This document shows, in pieces, positions 23,769-32,910 of a DNA stretch of 64,000 nucleotides. How positions within the stretch are numbered: position 1 is the stretch's first letter; each line of letters opens with the position of its first letter. A model generated the notes under the pieces. The model was not told the origin of the DNA. It worked only from the letters and a program-made list of their open reading frames with translations, and made no database searches. The stretch is taken from the NCBI GenBank assembly GCA_030386875.1, contig CM059558.1, positions 2,985,501 to 3,049,500 of the forward strand. The letters run 5' to 3'. A program made the position numbers and the translations under genes. This stretch comes from Morinoia aosen (lineage: Eukaryota; Arthropoda; Malacostraca; Amphipoda; Talitridae).

Positions 23769-25565
23769 AGGTAAACTACCATTATACATTAAGCAATTTT
23801 TAAGTAACCGCTCAGTTCAATTCTCAATCAACCTTTGCCTCTCAAACCCTTATGAACAAGAGGAGGGAGTTCCCCAAGGAGCCGTTTTATCCGTCACCCT
23901 ATTCGCAATAAAAGTAAATCAAATAGCCCAAGCAGTATCCCAGGACCCTAGATTCCACGCTTCACTGTTTGTAAACGACTTGCAGATTGCCTACCGCCAC
24001 AGGGATTTGAACGTCATTCAAGCCCAACTGCAGAGCTGCATCGATAAAGTCACCGAGTGGACGAACAACAACGGCTTCTCGTTCTCTACAGGCAAAACTA
24101 AGGACCTGCATTTTAATCTCCTGCCGGGCCTATTCCCAGATCCGTTACTGACCGTGAGCGGAGAAAGTATTGAGTACGCAAACGAGTGCAAATTCTTGGG
24201 CCTATTGTGGGACAAGAAACTATCGTGGAAACCCCACATAGCCAAAATGAAGGGCAGCTGTAAAAAAATGATCAATGTGCTCAGATCCATCTCCTCGCAT
24301 GAATGGGGCGCTGACCAACACATTTTAATGCACTTGTATAAAATACTTATCAGGTCAAAAGTCGACTATGGATGCATCGTGTATGGTTCTGCCTGCAACA
24401 CCACCCTCAAGGACATCGACACCATAGCCAACGAATGCCTGAGAATTGCTACAGGAGTATTCAAGTCAACGCCATTACCATCCTTGCAAATCATAGCAAA
24501 CGAAATGCCCTCCAACTCCGGAGACAAAGCCTGTCCCTTAAATATTATTACAAGATAAAAAGTCAGCTCAACAACCCTGCGTATAAGATGGTCATCCCAC
24601 CCACTGATAAACGCCTATTCATTAACAAGCATACTACCCCAACGTTTGCAATAAGAACCAACATGTTGATTGACGAACTCGAGATCGAGAGGAGGTTCGT
24701 GATGACCGACTTTTCATATCGATTGCTCAACATCACAACGCCTACGTGGAAAACACCCAATGTAGAAATCAACCTAAAACTCAAAAAATACAAAAAAGAA
24801 TCGACCCTGCCAATGGTATACCAGCTGGAATTTAACAGAATTGTCCACGAGAATTACTCTAACAACATCTTCATCTCCACCGATGGCTCGAAGAGCGATC
24901 ATGGAGTTGGCGCCGCTGCCGTGTGCGGAAACGTAACCCGCAGGGTCGTGCTCCCGCCCATCGCCTCTGTCTTCAGTGCCGAGCTCCAGGCTATTCATCT
25001 GGCTCTGAATGTTATCCAAGAAAATTCTACGCAAAGTGACTTCACCATTTTGACAGACTCACTGAGCTCTCTGCTCAGCATACGTGACAAGCGCCCTAAC
25101 ACTCAATGTCGAGAAGACTGCAGCACAGAATACATGACCTCCATGAAAACAGAAAGAAAGTATCATTTTGTTGGGTACCATCTCATGTGGGCATTGCTCA
25201 CAATGAATTAGCCGACCGGGCAGCAAAGGCAGCAGCCTCATCCACCCCCGAATTCATACCCATCTGCTATACAGACTAGTATCCGACCATAGACCAGAAA
25301 ATTAACAACATATGGAGTGAAGCTTGGCGGCGAGGCAGAGGCATTCTCCGCAACAAACGACCGACTCCAGGACCAAGGAAAAAACGGAAACTAGTGCGCA
25401 GATACGAGGTGATCATCAACAGGCTGAAAACTGGCCACACGTGGATCACCCATAGTTACCTCATGAACCAGGACGTTGAAGAGGCACCTCCGGGCTGCCC
25501 ACTGTGTGAGGAAGCTACTTTGACGGTCCCACATATTCTTGTCAACTGCCCCAGCCTTGCTGAAG

Positions 25566-26107
25566 CCTAATATACTTTCAAAAATTTAATTTTGTGATGA
25601 AAAATAAATTTCAAGCTTTGCTATCTTAACGATAAACTGTAATACGGCCGAGCGCGCCTCCGTGATGCCCAACGGGGGTTTCAGCGTGGGTACGGCGCTC
25701 GGCCGTATAATGGGTGGGCAGCTGAAACCCCCTGGGGCTCGGCTGCCCAATGAATGCATATGTAACCTGATTTTCTGTGTTTTTTTTACGTGTTTCGGAA
25801 AAATTCCGGGGACTTAATACTTGCTTCTATGACTGAACTAGTGGAGCAGTTGTTTTTGAAGCAACTGAATTTAATTTGAGCTTGTCATGACTGACTTTTC
25901 GTTGTGTTTGTGGCTGCTATGTCTAACCTGTTTGCGTATTCTTGAATTTGTTGCATGGTGCTTTGTGATGGTGATTGATGGTTATCTTTTATCACAGCGG
26001 TGATGTGACCGATAGGCCGATAATTGTGACGCGAGACCTTCATGCGATATAGTTGGACCTAATGAAGCGCTAGCAAATTCATGGTACTACTACTACTGCT
26101 ACTACTA
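25566..26107 (+). mobile_element. 5'-truncated non-LTR retrotransposon tail with 10-bp target-site duplication
   Basis: A 542-bp block flanked by CTTGCTGAAG on both sides (25556-25565 and 26108-26117). It contains only a 3' UTR with the same folded structure as the retrotransposons here (25643-25732) and ends in a (TAC)n tail (about 26087-26107). It sits inside the C-terminal coding part of retrotransposon 1 ORF2, whose frame continues on the far side. Confidence 0.85.
25643..25732 (+). promoter_or_regulatory. 3' UTR RNA pseudoknot of a retrotransposon (copy 1)
   Basis: Stem 1 pairs TACGGCCGAGCGC (25643-25655) with GCGCTCGGCCGTA (25695-25707), 13 perfect pairs. Within the loop GGGGGTTTCAGC (25674-25685) is perfectly complementary to GCTGAAACCCCC (25721-25732) downstream, 12 pairs, giving an H-type pseudoknot. 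Between them is the conserved word CAGCGTGGGTA. Probably the part of the RNA that the element's reverse transcriptase recognises; that role is inference. Confidence 0.75.
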
Positions 26108-26283
26108 CTTGCTGAAGTCAGAGCCACCCATATCAAAGTCTTCAGGAATTCAAGCACCCGAGCAACCATCCAGCACTTACTGTGCGATGGTGGACCCCTA
26201 ACGGAAATACTGGCGTTCCCATGCAGTATAAGACTTCAGAACTCTATATGAGCACCTGGTAAATCGGGTGGAGAAACTGCAAT

Positions 26284-26369
26284 ATGGCCGGGCGCGCTAC
26301 GTTGGTACCTCGGGGAGTTTCAGCGTGGGTAAGGCGTCCGGCCATAAATGGGTGGGCAGCTGAAACCCC
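26284..26369 (+). promoter_or_regulatory. 3' UTR RNA pseudoknot of retrotransposon 1 (copy 2)
   Basis: Stem 1 pairs ATGGCCGGGCGC (26284-26295) with GCGTCCGGCCAT (26334-26345), with one G-U pair. The loop segment GTTTCAGC (26317-26324) pairs with GCTGAAAC (26359-26366), and adjacent G and C runs extend it. Two base pairs differ from copy 1 by compensatory changes (C-G to T-A and A-T to G-C). CAGCGTGGGTA is conserved. Confidence 0.7.
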
Positions 26370-26432
26370 ACACCTTCTAAGATAATTTCTCCAAATCCTA
26401 ACATTGTATTTAAAGATTTTCCTTTATTGGGA
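26370..26432 (-). pseudogene. Penton gene fragment fused to integrase remnant
   Basis: About 60 bases match 58950-59010 of the other element (TTAAATACAATGTTAGGATT and AATTATCTTAGAAGGTG, here in reverse complement). At about 26430 the sequence switches without a gap to the integrase gene (match to about 57125). The left end abuts the 3' UTR of retrotransposon 1. Confidence 0.8.
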
Positions 26433-27085
26433 ATAAGTTATCATTAACCTTTTTACTGTTCTTTTCCAATGCTTGGTTAGGTGTCATTTTTATTGTTCTA
26501 TGATGGCTATTATTGAAATTTTGCCTTAAATCTTGTAAAATATTCACCAATTTTTCAGTTTTCATGTGTGTAAAATGTTTCCACATTTTAGTTTTTAACG
26601 TCCTGTTGAAACGTTCCACAACTTGAGCTTTGGTTTCATTTTCTGAACTAAACCACTGAATGTTATGTTTCTTGAATCGTTCTTGAGTGGATTTATTTGT
26701 AAACTCTAAGCCTTCATCTGTCTGAACTTTAGAAGGAATTCGTATTTTAAATAGTTTTTGAAAAGAAGTTTTGATTCATTCACCTGTCTTCTTACTTATT
26801 GGAATCATCCATGCATATTTACTGAAAATGTCAATAACTGTTGAATGTATTTTTTTCCTTGATCTTTAAAGTTTTGCATGTCAACCAAATCATCTTGCCA
26901 TTGATCATCAATTCTTGATACCTTCACCCTTCTCGTTTTAAAATTATGTTGTATTGGTTTATTTGAAGTGTGAATTTTTTGAGTTTGTAACCAATTTCGT
27001 ATATGAGTTGAAGATAAGCCGGATTTTTTTTAACAAATTGATTTATTCCAGTATAACCGGTCTTAGAATTATAAAATAAGGCATT
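26430..27085 (-). pseudogene. Integrase remnant, minus-strand Polinton copy
   Basis: Minus-strand translation matches the integrase at 56466-57476 from its N-terminus through the catalytic core, for example ERFNRTLKTKMWKHFTHMKT at 26560-26619. The C-terminal part with the chromodomain is missing because of the deletion. Several frameshifts are present. Confidence 0.85.
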
Positions 27086-27109
27086 CAAAATTTGGTCGCC
27101 CACCTCAAT

Positions 27110-27550
27110 AAGCGTGTTTAGACTTTTTTTTCGAAATGCCCATACCTGACCAGCCCTTTCTTGCCAAAATTGCGTTAACTAATTTAGCATCTTGTCGAAC
27201 GTAATCTGATTCATTTGGATCAGTTGCAATTTCAGCCGCTCTTTTCGCCATAATATCCTCAGCATAATTTCTGTCTTTCGTTTTTGGATGTTGTGAATAA
27301 AAGATGTCATGATTCTTACAAGCCTGATCGAGTGAGATAACTCCTTGATAACCTTCTTGAATTCACTTCTGCACCTTAGTTCCTGGACCGCAATATGAGT
27401 AGGTATGTTTATTGTTGAATGATCCGTTCGGGACTTGTTCAGATTGAATATTAGATGATAATTTCAGAACTAATGATTTTTAATCACTCAAATCTGTTTA
27501 CTTTCATAAGATAATAAATCTTGGCTACAGAAGTCATTATTGTTGTTGGC
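27110..27550 (-). pseudogene. Phospholipase-A2-domain protein remnant, minus-strand copy
   Basis: Reverse-complement match to the gene at 55925-56455, including the calcium-loop region (CGPGT near 27385) and the LDQACKNHD catalytic block (near 27320). Stops and frameshifts break it. Its place between polymerase and integrase is the same as in the other copy. Confidence 0.8.
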
Positions 27551-27555
27551 AATCA

Positions 27556-29287
27556 TTTTTTATGCTTTATTTATCGATTGTATTTTATAGTGATTTAATG
27601 CTAGTGTGTTGATACCATCTGGTAATATATATCGCTTGCCATTATTACCATTTAATGCAATCTTATTTATTTCTTTAGTATATAATTCATGGTGAACACT
27701 TTGGATGTTGTACGTCGTTTAGTATATTGTTTCATTATTCAATGCTCTTTTATGTTCATCCATTGTGAAATTGTTCTCAGTTATGTTCCTACTTACACCT
27801 TTTGCTTTTTTACTTACGGAATTTTCCGTTTTGTAACAATATAGTTTTGCTCTGAGACCGACCAATACTTCAATTGGTATTCCACAAATTTCGTCTTTCA
27901 TTTTCCCAATTACTTTAATATTTTTAGTTGAATATAGGAAGTGTTCATTAGAATATTTTGATGTATCATACAAGTCTTTATTTCTTCCCATATCTTTGTA
28001 CAAATCTTTCGTTTCGATTTCATAACATAATGGGTCTGTATCTGTAAACAACAACTTTGCCTTATTGCCATATTTCTTTTCAATATGAATATAAGGGAAA
28101 TCCTACATTAAAGTTTTACTTATATCTAATACAGATAACCCTACGTAGATTGGTTTATCAAATTTCAGCCATTTTTTTGCCTATGACATGCTATTAAATT
28201 TTCTGGGAATATTTTAAAACTGTTAAAGTTTGATTCATTTGCTAATATAATCAATTTTTTGGTGACCTAACTAAACACCCATTTACTTTATTTCTAATAT
28301 TTTCCATTGTTTTGACAAATACTGAATTATTTATCAGTTTGTAGAAGTCTTTTTCAAATTCCGATTTAGTTGGCTGACGTATTTTTGTATTGATATCAAT
28401 ATTTGATTTCATTCATGGACTTTCATCAAACTCTAATATTCTGTGAATTTTCTCTAACTTCAATCTTAGATTTAGATCATGTGTTAGAGGTTTAAGAAGT
28501 ACAACATATTTTTTTCGTTTTCCAAGGTGTGGAACTAATTTATTTACATCGTTTACTTCTACATTTTCTAGAGCTAATGGTAAACCATTATGTAGAGCAT
28601 GTAAGTCTTTCGGATTTTTTAAATCAATTTCTAATATATAACCTTTGTCTGCTCGAAGTTTCGACTTTGGATCTTTCCATTTAAAGTTTTCAGTTGGTAA
28701 TGATCGACACATAGCCCAGCCGTAAAGATTATTTGCATCTATGTATGTGATAAAACTATTTGGTTTTCCTTTATCGAATGTTTCTAGAAAATATGGATTG
28801 TTTGCTTTTGCATATCATGTTGATATTGTGGAAAACCCACCTCTTATTCCTTTTTCGATGAATGGGAGCATATCAGGATCTTCAAACAAGTCCAATTCTA
28901 TTTTTGTATGTTTCAGTAAAGCATCGAAAGACAATCCTGGTGCTGTACAATAATGTGCTGGATCCAGAGAATAAGTTTTCATGCATGTTAGTCTATATTG
29001 TTCAAATACCTCTGCTAATAATAATGTATGGACTTTTAGATGTAAATTATGGTAATCTTTGAATGTTGTACAATTAAAAGCTCTCCATACTTTGAGTGCA
29101 TGCTGATATTCATCCTCTGAAATATTTTTATTATTTAATCTACTGTTGAATTCACTTTTAACTGGTAAACTATTACAGTTCATTTTTTCACATCTACTTA
29201 CATATTCATACGGATAAATTCCTTTTTTGTTGATCAATTCTAATTGTTCTTCATTGAGAAAGAACTTCAAAAATTCTTTCTGCTCTT
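27556..29287 (-). pseudogene. DNA polymerase B remnant, C-terminal half, minus-strand copy
   Basis: Matches 54205-55921 of the other element. Pieces with good identity: 27719-28054 around motif C (FTDTDPLCYE, where the last Ser of the DTDS motif is Pro), 28413-28712 following motif A, and 28815-29280. Several frameshifts separate them. The match stops at about 29287 at the inserted repeats. Confidence 0.85.
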
Positions 29288-29702
29288 TTTTACAATGCTT
29301 CAAGGATTCTAAAACTGTCTTTGGTTTTGTTCTAGCATAAACACTCAATGAGTTCTATTCAATAGAAATATCAATAAAAATAAACTAAAATCCAATATGT
29401 CCAATTTTTTTCAAAAGACTAAGCCCTGAATTGAAAAAATGAATAGAGGAAATTGTTTTTCTTTTCAAAAGTTACAAATAATAGTCAAATTTTATAAGAA
29501 TCAGAATGAAAATGTAAATTTTCATAATTTTTACATAAAAAGAAAATTCTTTATTTGTTTTTTTTTTAACAATTCACAATGTGAATATGAAGTTATGCAT
29601 GGATATTATCGAATTAAAAATGGAAACAGCATTCAATATCATTAATAGTCCATTATATTACACTTCAATAAAAAATTTTGTTTTTAGCTTATACCAAAAC
29701 CC
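29287..29702. repeat. Foreign repeat sequence inside the Polinton remnant
   Basis: Starts with CAAGGATTCTAAAACTGT-type sequence that also occurs inverted at 30131-30180 and direct at 30347-30400, so it belongs to the same foldback family. The remainder is AT-rich with no recognised gene. Confidence 0.6.
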
Positions 29703-29716
29703 TTTAACTTTCAACA

Positions 29717-30091
29717 CCCCTCAGGGGGATACAACTATTGTATCTATGGGAATTACCGCTCCCAGGGGGACAATGTGAGGGCCCGAGCTAAAGGTTAGGT
29801 AGGCTTTCTTTTTGTTGAAATAGAATAGGGTTTTGTTGTGTTACGGACCATCTTTTTTGGTTCACTTCTGTCCTGTTTTTCAGAACCTACTACTTTCTTC
29901 TTCAACTTCGATCTTGTTTCATGAACTTCTTTCTCATCTTACTGTTTCTATGCCCCTTCTGCATAGATTCCCCATTCTCTTATTTCCATACTAAATGGTG
30001 CCTTCCTCCTTCCTCTCTTCGATACGCTCTTATTTTGTAGCGGTTAGGGAGGCTTAAACTAACTTTTAATCATAATCATATAATCATAATC
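29717..30091 (+). repeat. SINE-like repeat, copy F, with 14-bp target-site duplication
   Basis: The cleanest copy: 375 bp flanked by the exact direct repeat TTTAACTTTCAACA (29703-29716 and 30092-30105). It begins CCCCTCAGGGGGATACAACT and ends in TAATCATAATCATATAATC, a short-repeat tail. The precise duplication shows a young insertion by a retrotransposition machinery. Confidence 0.92.
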
Positions 30092-30107
30092 TTTAACTTT
30101 CAACATT

Positions 30108-30415
30108 CAAAAGAGGACTAGTCATAGAGTCTTTATGCTAGAACAAAGCCTAAGACAGTTTTAGAATCCTTGGAACTTTTCTAACAAAAGTACTGTAGAA
30201 AACTTCCCAATTGTACAAATGATTTTTTTTATGAAGCTCAAAACCCAAAATTTTGGAATATTTGAGGGAGTGATAAAATATCGCATTTGAAAAAAACAAA
30301 ACTTACAAATGTAAAAATTTTCTACCGTAATTTTGTTAGAAATGCTCCAAGGATTCTAAAACTGTTTGGTTTTGTTCTAGCATAAAAATTCAACGACTAG
30401 TCCTCTTATGAAGTA
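30108..30415. repeat. Foldback (MITE-like) element with ~110-bp inverted arms
   Basis: Left arm 30108-30221 and right arm 30305-30415 are imperfect reverse complements; both carry AGAGGACTAGTC at the outer end, TATGCTAGAACAAA and CAGTTTTAGAATCCTTGG inside. The centre is ~80 bp of AT-rich sequence. It has no coding capacity. It lies in the block that interrupts the polymerase remnant. Confidence 0.8.
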
Positions 30416-30574
30416 TCCATAAAAATTTACCAAAAAACTAATTTCTCGTTTTTTTAATTAGGCCTAAATCGAAAAGTTACACGAGTAAAAAAAGTTTACT
30501 TTTACCAAATACAAACACTGACCAATTTTCAAATGAATCGGATCTAAAAAGACAAAATCTTGGGTTGACCCCCT

Positions 30575-32190
30575 TTATTTATCTGATGGTAAATACATTT
30601 TGTGATCTATTTTCAACTGACTATAAATTCTCTTGGTTTCTTATTCTAAATATTCTACAAATTTTGAGCAGCATCTTTACCATTATATGTTTCTAAACGG
30701 GCGTATTCATCTGCTTCAGATTTTGTATAGCAACAGAATGAATTAGGATTGTGCTTCTAAATGTTGTTCATGGTGTAACTTGAATTTTTATTTGGTTGAT
30801 ACGTATCTATTTTTGTCAACGTTGTTTCGAAATCAGTATAAATTGCAAAAGGATGCTTAATTGTTTTTTGGTAGTGTTCAAATTTCAATTTACCTCCTTC
30901 AAGTGCATACTTTGTTGGAATGTGAACTGAGCAATCGTCTTTATGTTTATCTAAAATATCTGATCATTTAAAAGCTGATAAACAATACGGATATATATGT
31001 GTAATGATTACTTCCTTTACAAAAAGGACTTAATGATTTAATGAGAACATAATAAGTCTGGTTTTTATCTCTAATCAATAGTAATGATACCACATCTTTA
31101 TTCTTTGATGTTAATATTCTAAGTGCACACAATTCGTTATTATAATTACAACTATAAACGTTTACTGAAATATTATTAATGCTCTCGAATTTACTATTAT
31201 TGTTAGTTCTACGTGGAACCTGATATCAGCAAAATTAAGTTCTTATGCTTCAGCTTTTAGTCTTTTAGAAATTCGTTGACCGTGTTTTTAATCTAGACAG
31301 AAATATCTCGCGATACACCATTTAAAGCATTGGTTGTCGGTGTGTTGTATATTTATTAATTTATAATTGGGATTTTGAAACTTCTCATGTAATTCAATAT
31401 AACTTGACCCCTTAATCGGTTTATATTAAACGATTTTCAAACTAAACTCTAATAATTTTTCAATTATCCAACCAGATGAATTCATCGATTTTACTAACAA
31501 CATCTTTGTGTTAATTTGCAATTTCTATGAATCCTTTTTATACTACAATAAATTTTCCCGAAATGAAAGAAGCTTGGCAATGTAGTTTATCATTTTCCAA
31601 TTTTAATTTATAAAATTGCACTTTTAAATTAAGTTTTATTTTAATATTTTCAAATTCTTGATTTATGATTATTTTTTCAATTTCAGGTGTAATGTTTCTG
31701 AGAAATACCTCATGATCCCTAACTAAAATATCTCCGTAATCATAGTGTGAGCTCATTCCATTTATTGCTTTAGTAATTTTTCTAAATTTACGTCTATACA
31801 CATTCCGGAAATGTTTCAATGATTTTCTATGACTGCAGAGATTTTTTAGGTATTTTTACATATGCCAAAATATATATTTTTTTTAACTTATTTTTACGTA
31901 AGGGAAGGATTTATTTGATATTAACATATTATTAGTGTTTTTCATGTGTTAGTGTCTTCTCATGTTTGTTAAAGTTCTTAACAGATATATTACAGACGTT
32001 GCAGAATACATTGAATGGTATCTTCATTTTTATAAAATATTTATCTGAATGTATTTTATTTTTATCAGGATCAAATGAAGTCAATACTTTCTTTGTATGT
32101 TTTTTCGAGTTTTCATGTTGTGTATTTTTACTGATACATATTGTATATACATCTGATGATTTATCATCTACCAATTTTATTACAATACAA
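30575..32190 (-). pseudogene. DNA polymerase B remnant, N-terminal half, minus-strand copy
   Basis: Matches 51845-53783 of the other element on the minus strand: zinc-finger-like segments (CNVCNISVKNFNKHEKTLTH near 31932-32000, KHFRNVYRRKFRKITKAING near 31800), the conserved middle block and the exonuclease region (near 30800-30860). Frameshifts and stops are frequent. The copy lacks the tRNA-derived SINE found at 53018-53330 in the other element, which shows the uninterrupted arrangement there. Confidence 0.85.
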
Positions 32191-32194
32191 TAGA

Positions 32195-32860
32195 CTTCAA
32201 CATCAGTTTCTTAATTGATTCTAAGCTATAGTACGAAATATTTCAATTTTGTATTGTTTTTCCTTGAGTTCAGGAAAAAAGTTATAGAAATTTTTTTCAA
32301 AAATTTGACATCAATTAATAGCAATTAAGTTACATAATGTGAAATTGAGCTATAAAACTTCAACTTTTTTACTACAAATATCTTTAAATCTCTTCATACG
32401 TCATAATTAGAGATACAATTAAATGTTCATTTTCTATTAAATTGCTATATGATCTATTTGAACGAATTAATATCGGATATTTAGTTATAAAATTGTTTAA
32501 TAAAATACAGGAAATTTTACGTGTGCCCTTACCACAATTACTGGTATCAACTTCAACGATCATATTTTGTGTTAAAGGGGAAAACGAAAACAGACAAGGA
32601 TTTGATATATATATATGGTACCTTCATTAATTTGTTTGTACCTAGTCGACCCGCACCTTCACGAGGTGATACTTGTATTATAGCCAGCTGTTGTATGTTT
32701 ACAATTTCGATTGTAATTATTTTCGATTATTATTCCACAAATAGGTTACTGGCTAGAACCAACGCGGGCAGCGCCCTCTAACATCAGGGTTTTTTTTCAC
32801 TATTTTTCCTCGGAACTAGTATTAAGGACATACTTGTAAATTAGAGGTCTTCACCTTCTA
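32195..32860. other. No gene seen; possible 5' flank of retrotransposon 2
   Basis: AT-rich up to ~32640, then a more mixed segment. The 5' end of retrotransposon 2 probably lies in 32640-32868 but no duplication with the sequence after its tail (38922) could be found to fix it. Confidence 0.4.
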
Positions 32861-32867
32861 TATCCTC

Positions 32868-32894
32868 GAGGGCCCTTGCCCGACAAGGGCCCTC
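32868..32894 (+). promoter_or_regulatory. Perfect 11-bp hairpin in the 5' UTR of retrotransposon 2
   Basis: GAGGGCCCTTG (32868-32878), loop CCCGA, then CAAGGGCCCTC (32884-32894). It lies 17-35 bases before the two possible ORF1 start codons (32911 and 32929) in otherwise AT-rich sequence. Its function is unknown. Confidence 0.6.
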
Positions 32895-32910
32895 TTTATT
32901 TCCCAGTTAG

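Larger units (their letters stand above)
21376..26249 (+). pseudogene. Retrotransposon 1 ORF2: endonuclease, reverse transcriptase, RNase H
   Basis: Pieces in order: apurinic-type endonuclease (ILQWNCQGLRSKKDEL near 21390; MGDFNGYNTAWG near 21773, SDHCSITI near 22000), reverse transcriptase (PEWRTAIV-like region near 22830, NYRPIA, FFDLKK near 23102, EGVPQGAVLS near 23866, FVND near 23972, CKFLGLLWD near 24187), RNase H (STDGSKSDHG near 24880, AELQAIH, TDSLSSLLS), and a zinc motif CPLCEEATLTVPHILVNC near 25498. The catalytic FVDD motif of the polymerase reads FVND. Frameshifts occur near 21770, 22130, 22930, 23115, 24450 and 25160, with a stop at 22606. After the inserted tail at 25566-26107 the last ~45 codons resume at 26118 and end at TGA near 26249. 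Confidence 0.85.
18600..26370 (+). mobile_element. Non-LTR retrotransposon 1 (I/Jockey-type), decayed and nested
   Basis: Two-ORF retrotransposon: ORF1 with CCHC zinc knuckles (from 18705), ORF2 with endonuclease, reverse transcriptase, RNase H and a C-terminal zinc motif (from ~21376 to ~26249), then a 3' UTR with a folded structure (26284-26369). It is cut by a solo LTR at 23177-23768 and by a truncated retrotransposon tail at 25566-26107, and its own 3' end is lost where the Polinton remnant begins at ~26370. Several frameshifts and stops show it is dead. The left boundary is approximate. Confidence 0.85.
26370..32190 (-). mobile_element. Decayed Polinton/adintovirus-like element, minus-strand copy
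   Basis: Read on the minus strand it matches the left part of the element at 51857-64000: zinc-finger N-terminus and polymerase (32190 down to 27556), phospholipase-A2 protein, integrase, then a scrap of penton gene. Stops and frameshifts are everywhere. An internal deletion joins integrase directly to penton near 26430, removing what corresponds to about 57126-58955 of the better copy. A ~1.29-kb block (29287-30575) of foreign repeats replaces about 425 bp of the polymerase gene. No structural genes after the penton scrap remain. Confidence 0.85.

Noticed and set aside
25643-25732. HDV-like self-cleaving ribozyme
   Set aside because: Topology with a loop pairing downstream is similar, but it lies in the 3' UTR and the expected P1.1, P3 and catalytic C could not be assigned.
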